DNA of 64,000 nt, taken from assembly GCF_004803835.1 (NCBI RefSeq), contig NZ_CP012545.1, positions 248,001 to 312,000 on the forward strand, read 5' to 3'. The notes under the pieces were generated by a model, which saw only the letters and a program-made list of their open reading frames with translations, was not told the origin of the DNA and did not search any database. The position numbers and the translations under genes are program-made. Position 1 is the stretch's first letter; every line of letters begins with the position of its first letter. Shown here one piece after another: positions 49,987-58,299 of this stretch. Origin of the DNA: Campylobacter sp. RM6914. GTDB lineage: Bacteria > Campylobacterota > Campylobacteria > Campylobacterales > Campylobacteraceae.

Positions 49987-50759
49987 AAAAGAACATCCTT
50001 TCTAAAACCTTTTAGATCAAGCGTGATCTCAAACTCACCAAGTGAGTTTAGTTTAGAGATTATGGACTTAAATTTATCATCGGTTATGAAATTTTTCATG
50101 TGAGCAAACGGCATTTCAAGCTTAAAGCTCTTACCGTCAAATCTCGCTCTAATGTTTGCATATCCATTTTGTATGAGGATATCTTCGGCTTTTTCTACCA
50201 GCCTTAGCTCATCAGTGCTAAACTCATAATCCTGCGGTAAACGCGTTAGCAAACAGGCGTAACTTGGCTTATCGTGCGTATAAAGTCCCATCTCAAAAGA
50301 CAACTCTCTTATCTCTTTTTTTGTGAAATTTTTAAGCAAAGACATTACGCCAAACTCTTTTAATGCCCTTAGCCCAGGTCTAAACTCACCCAGATCATCT
50401 AAATTTGTCCCATCTGAAACGTGTTTTATGCCAAGCTCATTTGCGGTTTTTATTATGTTTTTAAATACCTCGGTCTTGCACATATAGCAGCGCATTAGCG
50501 GGTTTGACTTGATATTTTCGGGGATGTTTGCCGTGATGATTTTGTGTGAGATGTTAAGATCTCTTGTAAATTCCTTCGCCTCTTTGATCTCGCGAGCTGG
50601 GATATAAGGCGAGTGCATGGTGATGGCTACTAAATTTTCGCCAAGCACGTCGTGAGCGACTTTTAGCAAAAAAGAGCTATCAACTCCACCGCTAAAAGCA
50701 ACTGCTAGTTTGCCTAAATTTTGTATCTCGCTTTTAAGTTGTTCTAGTTTTGTATGCAC
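49983..50759 (-). CDS. larE: LarE, sulfur-transfer enzyme of nickel-pincer cofactor synthesis
   Basis: This 258-residue protein converts the carboxylates of the pincer precursor to thiocarboxylates. The PP-loop AFSGGVDSS is near residue 21. CYMCKTE is at residues 91-97, GTNLDDLGEFRPGLRAL follows, and DKPSYACLLTRLP holds Cys169, matching the sacrificial cysteine of Lactobacillus LarE. No other cysteine follows in the C-terminal part, so the iron-sulfur type of LarE with three cysteines seems unlikely. It starts with GTG at 50759, overlapping the larC end by 26 bases. Confidence 0.92.
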   Translation of the reverse strand: MHTKLEQLKSEIQNLGKLAVAFSGGVDSSFLLKVAHDVLGENLVAITMHSPYIPAREIKEAKEFTRDLNISHKIITANIPENIKSNPLMRCYMCKTEVFKNIIKTANELGIKHVSDGTNLDDLGEFRPGLRALKEFGVMSLLKNFTKKEIRELSFEMGLYTHDKPSYACLLTRLPQDYEFSTDELRLVEKAEDILIQNGYANIRARFDGKSFKLEMPFAHMKNFITDDKFKSIISKLNSLGEFEITLDLKGFRKDVLL

Positions 50760-51900
50760 GCATTACCTCATCTTTTATTTCCTGTATGCTTATGTTAAAT
50801 TTTATAGCCGCGGCTTCGCATTCATCAAATTCTGGCTTTATCTTTTCCATGCCTTCAAATGTTGAAATTTTAACGCTGATTTCGCCGTATTTTGTCGAAA
50901 TTTTTTCTATTTTGCGAGATAGTTCTGTCTTTGATACAAGATACTCTCTAACTCCTATGCTTGAAGTGTGCTTAAAGATAAGCTCTTTTAAATTTAAAAC
51001 GTCTTTGTTTTTGCAAAGAACGCTTAGCTTTACTCCTGCGCGTGATTTTTTCATTATTATAGGTGTTAAAAAGACATCTAACGCGCCGTTTTTAAGTAAA
51101 ATTTTAGTAGCAAACGCCATTTCTTCCGCGCTCATATCATCAAGATTTGCTTCTATCATTGTATTTGCCACGTGGTTTTCTTCATACTCTTCTTTACAAA
51201 GCATGACTTTTAGTATATTTGCGTGTGGCATATCTTTACCGCCTGCGCCGTATCCAGTTTTTATGATATTTATGTCAGCTTTTTGTCTAAAAATAGCTAA
51301 TGACTTTAAAATTCCAGCTCCAGTTGGAGTCGTAAGCTCAAATTCTGCCTTTCCTATACTAACTGGAACGTGTGTTAAAATTTCACTTACAGCAGGTGCT
51401 GGGACGCTAAGTTCGCCGTGAGCGCACTTTACGCTTCCGCCACCAAGCTCTACGCGAGAGCTGTAAATTTTATCCACATTAAGCGCATCAAAACAGATCG
51501 CAGCACCGACGATATCGACTATGCTATCAGTTGCTCCGATCTCGTGAAAGTGTACCGTATCCATGCTTACGCCATGCACTTTTGCTTCAGCTATCGCGAT
51601 GGTTTTAAAAATTTTTATCGAAATTTCTTTTACATTTTGGTTTAAATTTGAGCTTTCTATCAGCTCTTTTATGCTTTTAAAGCTTCGTTCGTGAGTATGT
51701 TTTTTAAGCAAAACGTTAAATTTACTTGCGCTTATGCCACGTTTTTTAACACTTTTAAATTCTAGTTCGTATTCGTCATTAAGTCCTAGTTTATCAAGCT
51801 CGCTTTTTAGGTGATCAAAACTAACGCCAAGATCAAGCAAGGCGGCGATATTCATATCACCGCTTATGCCACAACTCGCGTCGTAATACAAAAACGCCAT
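50734..51900 (-). CDS. larC: LarC, nickel insertion enzyme (CTP-dependent cyclometallase)
   Basis: This 388-residue protein inserts nickel into the pincer precursor. The N-terminus FLYYDASCGISGDMNIAALLDLG and VHFHEIGATDSIVDIVGAA are typical of LarC, followed by TPTGAGILKSL and the C-terminal metal-binding region with MIEANLDDMSAEEMAFA. In Lactobacillus plantarum LarC is made from two frames by programmed frameshifting; here it is one continuous frame. It overlaps the larA stop by one base. Confidence 0.93.
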   Translation of the reverse strand: MAFLYYDASCGISGDMNIAALLDLGVSFDHLKSELDKLGLNDEYELEFKSVKKRGISASKFNVLLKKHTHERSFKSIKELIESSNLNQNVKEISIKIFKTIAIAEAKVHGVSMDTVHFHEIGATDSIVDIVGAAICFDALNVDKIYSSRVELGGGSVKCAHGELSVPAPAVSEILTHVPVSIGKAEFELTTPTGAGILKSLAIFRQKADINIIKTGYGAGGKDMPHANILKVMLCKEEYEENHVANTMIEANLDDMSAEEMAFATKILLKNGALDVFLTPIIMKKSRAGVKLSVLCKNKDVLNLKELIFKHTSSIGVREYLVSKTELSRKIEKISTKYGEISVKISTFEGMEKIKPEFDECEAAAIKFNISIQEIKDEVMRAYKTRTT

Positions 51901-53153
51901 TATTTTACTTTTGGCACCGTTATAGAGCCGGCAGGTAGAACAAGCACGCTTGCATCTTTACCTTTTTGCGCAAATGCTTCATTTAGCGCAGTTTGTAGGT
52001 CATGATACGGTTTTAGATGTACCGCTTTCATCTCATCGTCACTTAGATCGCTAACTGCCCAAGTTTGCGCCCAAAGTGAAATTTCAGCCATTTTTGCAGC
52101 TTTGTGATAGCCTAGGTGAAAGCCATCTGCGATCTTGTCGATAACTTTTTGAGGCGTATCGGCTGAAGCCATTAGGTTAAAAAATGGTTTTGGACCGATA
52201 CCTGTGCGGCATTTTGCTACCATTATCAAAATTCCATCTTTTGCAAGGGCTAGTTTGCCATTATCAAGAGCTTTTTGAGCTTGATACAAATCAACATCCA
52301 TCGGATAAGGAGCTACAGAGATCACGATATCGGCTTTTTTAGGGATATTTACGCAAAATACCTCATCGGCTTTTTTAATGCAGTCATAAAAAGAGTCGTT
52401 TAAGTCGCCAGTGCTAACATAATAAACTCCATGCTCGCTATCAAGAACGGTCATGATGGAAAATACATCTATACCGCTTAGAACTTTCATCGCATCTATC
52501 ATATCTTCATGCACAGGGTTGCCGTCTAGCTTTAGAGCTTGTGCGTCAGAACTTAGCGCTAGCTTATGATTTTGTTCTATCGTTTCGTATTTTGCCACGC
52601 CAGGCAAGAACGCCTTTCTACCGCCTGTATAGCCGGCAAAATAATGCGGCTCTACAGAACCGATAGCAATGACTTTTTTAGCTTCGGCTACTATTTTATT
52701 TAGATACATTTGAGTTTTATTTTTGCTTTCGCCAAGATATGTCATCTCATCATTTTTAGAGTCATGGCTATGGACTTCGTTTTTCTTAGCTATCTCTTCA
52801 TAAATTTCTTTTGAAAATATCATATGATACTCATCCTCGGTAGGATCGCGGTGGCAACCATTTGCGATGATGAAAATTTTCTCTTTATCGCGAAGCTTTG
52901 GATAAATTTGTTTTAGAATTTTTGATGTTGGGGTTGGGCGAGTGCCGTCGTTTACTATGATAACTATGCGTTCGTTTGTATCTATAAACTCATCAAAAGT
53001 AGCCTTGTTTAGCGGAGCGTTTAGTGCGTCTGCTATGAGTTTTGTCTCATCTTGCTTTGCCACTTCATTTGGCTCAAAAATGCCTATTAAATTTTTATCG
53101 TCTACATTTATATTAAAACGATCTTCTTTGCCATAATTTACAGAAATTTGCAT
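51900..53153 (-). CDS. larA: LarA-family nickel-pincer racemase
   Basis: This 417-residue enzyme racemises or epimerises a 2-hydroxyacid through hydride transfer to the nickel-pincer nucleotide. Catalytic and cofactor residues are visible: His170 in GSVEPHYFAGYTGGRK, Lys180 (the covalent cofactor lysine) in the same motif, His196 in ETIEQNH and a His at 101 in ANGCHRDP. Homologues act on lactate, malate, hydroxyglutarate and others, so lactate is not assured. It leads the six-gene operon larA-larC-larE-larB-ttdA-ttdB. AAAAGGAAAAAAG precedes the ATG. Divergent from a C4-dicarboxylate transporter. Confidence 0.9.
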   Translation of the reverse strand: MQISVNYGKEDRFNINVDDKNLIGIFEPNEVAKQDETKLIADALNAPLNKATFDEFIDTNERIVIIVNDGTRPTPTSKILKQIYPKLRDKEKIFIIANGCHRDPTEDEYHMIFSKEIYEEIAKKNEVHSHDSKNDEMTYLGESKNKTQMYLNKIVAEAKKVIAIGSVEPHYFAGYTGGRKAFLPGVAKYETIEQNHKLALSSDAQALKLDGNPVHEDMIDAMKVLSGIDVFSIMTVLDSEHGVYYVSTGDLNDSFYDCIKKADEVFCVNIPKKADIVISVAPYPMDVDLYQAQKALDNGKLALAKDGILIMVAKCRTGIGPKPFFNLMASADTPQKVIDKIADGFHLGYHKAAKMAEISLWAQTWAVSDLSDDEMKAVHLKPYHDLQTALNEAFAQKGKDASVLVLPAGSITVPKVK

Positions 53154-53415
53154 CTTTTTTCCTTTTATATAAGTTTAACATCAATTATAACATAAAATTT
53201 ACTTAAAAATATATTTTAAAATTTTTATTACACTTTATATATTAAAGATGCGATAAGGTCGTATTTTTAATATAAAGAAATTTCTTTGTAATAATAAACT
53301 TATAATAAATTGATTGTAAATTTATATTCAAAATTTTAAAAATTTTAATTATCTTTTAATTTTAATATAACTATAATTCGGTCTAAGATTTCTTAAAGAA
53401 AGGAAAACATAGTAG
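53154..53415. promoter_or_regulatory. Divergent promoter region between larA and the Dcu transporter
   Basis: These 262 bases are very AT-rich and must carry both promoters. For the transporter, TATAAT lies at 53372-53377, followed by AAAGAAAGGAAAACA before the ATG. I could not pick out a clear operator or larA promoter. A shared regulator acting here would tie transport and racemisation together. Confidence 0.5.
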
Positions 53416-55086
53416 ATGGAATTTTTAACATCTTTGAGTGAAAGCACGCAGTTTATGCTTCAGCTTGTTGTCGTGCTTGGTTGTTTGTTTTATGGTGCTA
53501 AAAAGGGCGGTATGGCTCTTGGTATTTTAGGAGGCATAGGTCTTATTATCCTAGTATTTGGCTTTAAAATGGCTCCAGGTAAACCTGCGGTCGATGTTAT
53601 TTTAACGATCCTTGCAGTTGTTGTTGCTAGTGCGACATTACAAGCTACAGGTGGTCTTGACGTTATGCTTCAAATAGCGGAGAAAGTCCTAAGAAAACAT
53701 CCTAAATTTGTCTGTATTCTAGCTCCTGTTATTGGTTGGACACTAACTATACTATGCGGAACAGGACACACTGTTTATACACTTTTACCGATTATTTATG
53801 ACGTTTCTATCAAAAGCGGTGTTCGTCCGGAACGTCCTATGGCTGCAACAACTATCTCGTCTCAAATGGGCATCGTAGCAAGCCCGGTATCTGTTGCCGG
53901 TGTTTCTATGGTTGCGGTTTTACTTGGAACGGGTACGGTTCATATTGAGGGTTTTTCAAGCTATGTTGACCTTTTAAAAGTAACTATCCCGTCAACTTTT
54001 ATGGGTGTTGTTATGATAGGAATTTGGTCTATTTTTAGAGGTAAAGACCTTGATAAAGACCCTGAATTCCAAGCAAAAATAGCTGATCCTGAGCAAAGAA
54101 AATATATCTACGGCTCTGATGATGTTAAATCTTTAATCGGTGTTAAACTTCCTGCAAAACAATGGAACTCAATGTGGATCTTCCTTGCAGCTATCGCTGT
54201 AGTTGCGGTTTTAGGTTATTACAAAGAGCTTCGCCCAAGCTGGACTATCTCTAAAGATAGCGCTGTAGTTCAGATCATGGCTGATAAAAAAGAGCTAAAA
54301 GCTATAGCTGTAAAAGACGGAAGTATATCAGCTCAAGCAGCAGAATTTAGCGTAGCAAAAGGCAAAGTAGGCGCATCTCAAAAAGCTCAATCAGTTGAGA
54401 TCACAAACAAAAAAGGTGAAAAAGAGAGTGTTGTTCGCTCTGAAAACGGTACTGTAACTTATACCAATGCAAAAGGTGAAACAACAGAGTATCAAAATGC
54501 CTATATTAACGTATCGAGCAAAGAAAAAGGCTCAAAAGTACTAGGTATGGTTGATACTATCCAAATTTTCATGCTACTTGCTGCTTCTATTATGATGATT
54601 TATGCAGGTATCAAATCTTCTAAAATCGCTCAAAATGAAATTTTCCACAGTGGTATGGTTGCTCTTGTTGCGATTTACGGTATCTCATGGATGGCAGATA
54701 CAATGTTCCACTCACATATCGAGATGTTAAAAAGCTCACTTGGTGCGGTCATGGTGGCTTATCCATGGACTTATATCGTAGTTGGTATGCTTATCTCAAA
54801 ATTCCTTAACTCACAAGCTGCAGCAGCTGCTACATTCGTTCCGCTTGCTGTTCAAATCGGTGTTGATCCAGGTGTTATCATAGCTTTTGCTTCTGCATGC
54901 TACGGTTACTTTATCCTACCTACATATCCAAGCGACCTTGCTGCTATTCAGTTTGACCGCTCAGGAACGACTCACATCGGTAAATATGTTATAAACCACA
55001 GCTTTATTATCCCTGGTTTTATCGGCGTATTAACTTCATGTGCGATAGGTTATATCTTAGCTACCGCTTACGGCTTTATGCAATAA
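53416..55086 (+). CDS. Anaerobic C4-dicarboxylate transporter, DcuA/DcuB family
   Basis: This 556-residue membrane protein belongs to the Dcu family, which exchanges fumarate, malate or aspartate for succinate in anaerobic respiration. Family motifs are the N-terminal [59 protein letters not shown] and the C-terminal [22 protein letters not shown]. Typical members have about 445 residues. Here an insertion of about 100 residues (roughly 280-375) rich in Lys, Glu and Thr with beta-like repeats enlarges a loop. Divergent from the lar-ttd operon; it ends at a strong terminator. Confidence 0.92.
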   Translation: MEFLTSLSESTQFMLQLVVVLGCLFYGAKKGGMALGILGGIGLIILVFGFKMAPGKPAVDVILTILAVVVASATLQATGGLDVMLQIAEKVLRKHPKFVCILAPVIGWTLTILCGTGHTVYTLLPIIYDVSIKSGVRPERPMAATTISSQMGIVASPVSVAGVSMVAVLLGTGTVHIEGFSSYVDLLKVTIPSTFMGVVMIGIWSIFRGKDLDKDPEFQAKIADPEQRKYIYGSDDVKSLIGVKLPAKQWNSMWIFLAAIAVVAVLGYYKELRPSWTISKDSAVVQIMADKKELKAIAVKDGSISAQAAEFSVAKGKVGASQKAQSVEITNKKGEKESVVRSENGTVTYTNAKGETTEYQNAYINVSSKEKGSKVLGMVDTIQIFMLLAASIMMIYAGIKSSKIAQNEIFHSGMVALVAIYGISWMADTMFHSHIEMLKSSLGAVMVAYPWTYIVVGMLISKFLNSQAAAAATFVPLAVQIGVDPGVIIAFASACYGYFILPTYPSDLAAIQFDRSGTTHIGKYVINHSFIIPGFIGVLTSCAIGYILATAYGFMQ

Positions 55087-55091
55087 CTCTT

Positions 55092-55119
55092 AAGCCCTCC
55101 CTCTTTGGAGGGCTTTTAA
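55092..55119. terminator. Bidirectional terminator between the Dcu transporter and flhB
   Basis: AAGCCCTCC (55092-55100) and GGAGGGCTT (55107-55115) form a perfect 9-bp stem with a CTCTTT loop, followed by TTAAATTT. It lies between convergent genes. Confidence 0.88.
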
Positions 55120-55122
55120 ATT

Positions 55123-56196
55123 TCAAATTCTTCCAGCAAATTTTTTCTTATCACTCATATATACAAAGCTTAAAACTTCGGCTACTGCACGAAATAATGT
55201 TTCAGGTATCATGTCGTTTATTTCGCAGAGTTTATAAAGCTCACGTGCAAGAGGCGGATTTTCTATGATCTGCACGCTATTTTCAAGGGCTATTTTGCGA
55301 ATTTGCATAGCTATCACATCTACACCCTTTGCCAGTATAACCGGCGCAGCATCTCTTGATTTGTCGTATCTTATGGCTACGGCGTAGTGAGTAGGGTTTG
55401 TGATAACTACGTCTGCCTGAGGGACGTTTTGCATCATTCTTTTACGAGCCGTTTGCATTTGAAGCCGTCTGATGCGTCCTTTAACTTGCGGATCACCCTC
55501 CATTTGTTTATACTCGTCTTTGACCTCTTGTTTGCTCATCCTTAGATCTTTAAAGTACTGAAAGCGAACGATTAAAAGATCGATTAGTCCTATTATAAAT
55601 AATATAAGAAGCATGACTCCAACAAGGATGATCATCTTTTCTTTAAGCCATGCAAGCTGATCAAACATTGACAAAAAAAGTGTATGCGGAAGTTCCTTGA
55701 TGAATTGTAAAAAAAAGTAAAAACCAACTCCAAAGACAGCACTTACCTTTGCTACTATCTTTATGCCGTCGATTAATTTTTTTAAAGAAAATAAATTTTT
55801 TAGACCTTTTATAGGATTTATCTTATTAAGGTCCGGCGTTATTGGTTTTGTGGTAAATATAAGACCAAACTGCATCACATAGGCGATTATCCCTACAATG
55901 CCCACACACACGCAGATAGGTAGTATCATTAAAAGCGCTCGACCAAGAGTATTGATAGCTATCATGTGTATGGCACTTACCGTTAGTTCTTTGCCTATGA
56001 AACTTTGATAATACATATATAAAGAAACAAGTTGATCTTTCATAAAGCCAAGCATGACTATAAGCATTGTTATCGCAACAAGCAGAGTTGCGAAACCGCT
56101 TATGTCTTGACTTTTGGGGACGTTGCCGTCTTTTTTGGCGTCTTCTATCTTTTTGGAGGTTGCTTCTTCGGTTTTCTCTTCGTCTTCGCCTGCCAT
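55123..56196 (-). CDS. flhB: Flagellar biosynthetic protein FlhB
   Basis: This 357-residue export-gate protein switches substrate specificity during flagellar assembly. The N-terminus EEKTEEATSKKIEDAKKDGNVPKS is typical, four membrane segments follow, and the cytoplasmic domain has the self-cleavage motif NPTH in VVITNPTHYAVAIRYD. Length is normal. Encoded alone, far from fliR in this window. Confidence 0.96.
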   Translation of the reverse strand: MAGEDEEKTEEATSKKIEDAKKDGNVPKSQDISGFATLLVAITMLIVMLGFMKDQLVSLYMYYQSFIGKELTVSAIHMIAINTLGRALLMILPICVCVGIVGIIAYVMQFGLIFTTKPITPDLNKINPIKGLKNLFSLKKLIDGIKIVAKVSAVFGVGFYFFLQFIKELPHTLFLSMFDQLAWLKEKMIILVGVMLLILFIIGLIDLLIVRFQYFKDLRMSKQEVKDEYKQMEGDPQVKGRIRRLQMQTARKRMMQNVPQADVVITNPTHYAVAIRYDKSRDAAPVILAKGVDVIAMQIRKIALENSVQIIENPPLARELYKLCEINDMIPETLFRAVAEVLSFVYMSDKKKFAGRI

Positions 56197-56392
56197 ATCT
56201 TCTCGCTAAAATTTTTGGCTTATTATATCTTAAATTTATATCTTTAATAAATTTAAAAAGAAGAGCAATTTTATCTTATATACTTAAAAATATTTAAAAA
56301 TAATTACTTATAAATAATAAAATTTATTGTAGTTTTAGTTTTGTTATATTATTATTAAAACCTAATTTAAATCTTTAAAAAAAGGAGTAGTT

Positions 56393-57427
56393 GTGAAGAC
56401 TAAAATTTTATTCCTAAGTTCAGTTGCTTTAGCAAGCTCCCTTTTTGCAGGAAATCTTGCAAAAGACGCATTAGATGCAGGCATAGTACCTCTTCCTAGT
56501 GATGGAAAAGCACTTACTAAGATGATAAATGACGCAGCGCCTGATGCTAAAGAGTATCCTACTACTATGGCTGCTTATGAGCTTGGCATGAGATTATATT
56601 TTGATCCTCGCCTTTCTAAATCAGGCATCATAAGTTGTAATACCTGTCATAACCTAGGTCTTGGCGGTGTTGATGGCGTGCCTGCTTCAACAGGACATAA
56701 ATGGACTCCAAACCCACATCACGTAAACGCTCCAACTGTTTACAATTCGGTATTTAACTCTGTTCAGTTTTGGGATGGACGTGCCGCACACCTAGCCGCA
56801 CAAGCTGCAGGTCCTATGACCGCACTTCCTGAGATGGCATCTACCCCTGAGCTTGTTGTGGATAGACTAAAGTCAATCCCTGCTTATGTTGATGAGTTTA
56901 AAAAAGCGTTTAATAGCGAGATAAATTTTGATCTTGTAACGACTGCGATTGGAATTTTTGAAAGAACACTTGTCACTCCGTCAAGATTTGACAAATTTCT
57001 TGAAGGTGATGAAAATGCACTAAATGATGCTGAGAAAAAAGGTCTTCAAATTTTCCTTGATAAAGGTTGTGCTACTTGCCATAATGGTGTAAATTTAGGT
57101 GGAACACTTCAGCCGTTTGAGGTTGCTGCCAAGTATGAATTCGCAGATGTCGGCGACTTTAAAGGCGATGCTAACGGTATGGTCAAAGCACCTACTTTGC
57201 GTAATATCGAGCTAACGGCACCGTATTTCCACAATGGCGCGATCTGGTCTTTAAAAGATGCAGTTAAAGCTATGGGAAGTATACAGCTTGGCATAGATAT
57301 AAATGATAATGAGGCTAGCAGTATCGTAACGTTCTTAAATTCATTAACAGGCAAAATGCCTAAAATCGAATATCCGATGCTTCCCGCTTCTACGGATAAA
57401 ACTTCAAAACCTGAACTTGACTACTAA
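56393..57427 (+). CDS. Di-haem cytochrome c peroxidase
   Basis: This 344-residue periplasmic enzyme reduces hydrogen peroxide with electrons from cytochrome c. A signal peptide ends near SSLFAGNLA. Two haem-binding sites are seen: CNTCHNLGLGG near residue 83 and CATCHNGVNLGG near residue 227. The region FWDGRAAHLAAQAAGPM is also typical. It starts with GTG at 56393 behind AAAAAAGGAGTA. A terminator follows. Confidence 0.93.
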   Translation: MKTKILFLSSVALASSLFAGNLAKDALDAGIVPLPSDGKALTKMINDAAPDAKEYPTTMAAYELGMRLYFDPRLSKSGIISCNTCHNLGLGGVDGVPASTGHKWTPNPHHVNAPTVYNSVFNSVQFWDGRAAHLAAQAAGPMTALPEMASTPELVVDRLKSIPAYVDEFKKAFNSEINFDLVTTAIGIFERTLVTPSRFDKFLEGDENALNDAEKKGLQIFLDKGCATCHNGVNLGGTLQPFEVAAKYEFADVGDFKGDANGMVKAPTLRNIELTAPYFHNGAIWSLKDAVKAMGSIQLGIDINDNEASSIVTFLNSLTGKMPKIEYPMLPASTDKTSKPELDY

Positions 57428-57432
57428 AATTT

Positions 57433-57459
57433 AAGGGGCGCGTTAAGCGCTCCTTTTGC
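57433..57459 (+). terminator. Terminator of the cytochrome c peroxidase gene
   Basis: AAGGGGCGC (57433-57441) and GCGCTCCTT (57447-57455) form a 9-bp stem with one G-U pair and a GTTAA loop, followed by TTGCTTTC. Confidence 0.8.
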
Positions 57460-57576
57460 TTTCAACTAAAATTTATTAATTTTATAGTAAAATCCACGAC
57501 TTATAACCAACAAAGCTCCATAAATCTTTTAAAATTTAAAAGTGCTTTTTGGTAACTTACCACATGAAAGGATAGC

Positions 57577-57891
57577 ATGTCAAAGTACGCTATTATCAAG
57601 AACGGCGGGAAACAATACAGAGTTAGCGAAGGTCAATTCCTAAATTTAGATCGTTTTGAAGCCGAAGCAAAATCAACCGTTGAAATTACAGAAGTTTTGG
57701 CTGTAAATGACGGCGTAGTTAAGGTAGGTGCACCGTTTGTTGAGGGTGCAAAAGTTGTCTTAGAAGTCGTAGCACTAGGTAAAGATAAAAAAGTTGTTAT
57801 CTATAAAAAACGTAGACGTAAAGACTCAAAGCTTAAACGCGGTTTTAGAAGACAATATACACGCGTTAAAGTAGTAAGCATAGCAGGCTAA
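57577..57891 (+). CDS. rplU: 50S ribosomal protein L21
   Basis: This 104-residue protein starts [20 protein letters not shown] and contains [21 protein letters not shown], the RNA-binding part of L21. AAAGGATAGC precedes the ATG. It is followed after 11 bases by rpmA, the universal L21-L27 pair. Confidence 0.97.
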   Translation: MSKYAIIKNGGKQYRVSEGQFLNLDRFEAEAKSTVEITEVLAVNDGVVKVGAPFVEGAKVVLEVVALGKDKKVVIYKKRRRKDSKLKRGFRRQYTRVKVVSIAG

Positions 57892-57902
57892 GGAGAAAAG
57901 AT

Positions 57903-58160
57903 ATGGCACACAAAAAAGGTCAGGGCTCAACCCAAAATAACCGTGATAGTATCGGACGTCGTTTAGGCGTTAAAAAATTCGGTAGCGAATTTGTTCGCGC
58001 AGGTAACATTATAATCCGCCAAAGAGGCACAGCAACTCATCCAGGCAATAACGTGGGCATGGGCAAAGATCACACTATCTTTGCTCTTGTTGATGGGTAT
58101 GTGAAATTTGAGCGTAAAGATAAAAACCGCAAAAAAGTTTCTGTTTATCCAGCAGCTTAA
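57903..58160 (+). CDS. rpmA: 50S ribosomal protein L27
   Basis: This 85-residue protein starts [20 protein letters not shown], with the N-terminal tail that reaches the peptidyl-transferase centre, and includes [19 protein letters not shown]. No N-terminal extension needing cleavage is present. AAGGAGAAAAG precedes the ATG. A classical terminator follows. Confidence 0.97.
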   Translation: MAHKKGQGSTQNNRDSIGRRLGVKKFGSEFVRAGNIIIRQRGTATHPGNNVGMGKDHTIFALVDGYVKFERKDKNRKKVSVYPAA

Positions 58161-58169
58161 TCCTAAACC

Positions 58170-58192
58170 AGAGGGCTTTTGCCCTCTTTTTC
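58170..58192 (+). terminator. Terminator of rplU-rpmA
   Basis: AGAGGGC (58170-58176) and GCCCTCT (58181-58187) form a perfect 7-bp stem with a TTTT loop, followed by TTTTCCC. Confidence 0.88.
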
Positions 58193-58299
58193 CCTTAAGC
58201 TTAAAATATATCTCATAAAATTTCAAATCACTAAAATTTATCCTTTATTTTTGCACTAAACCTGCTATAATTGCGCAAAATTGATCAAGGAAATTTAAA

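Noticed and set aside
50750-51421. 223-codon frame on the plus strand inside larC
   Set aside because: No ribosome site and Ser/Phe-rich shadow composition; larC on the other strand has clear family motifs.
50734-51900. Programmed frameshift in larC
   Set aside because: The gene is one continuous reading frame with all expected regions.
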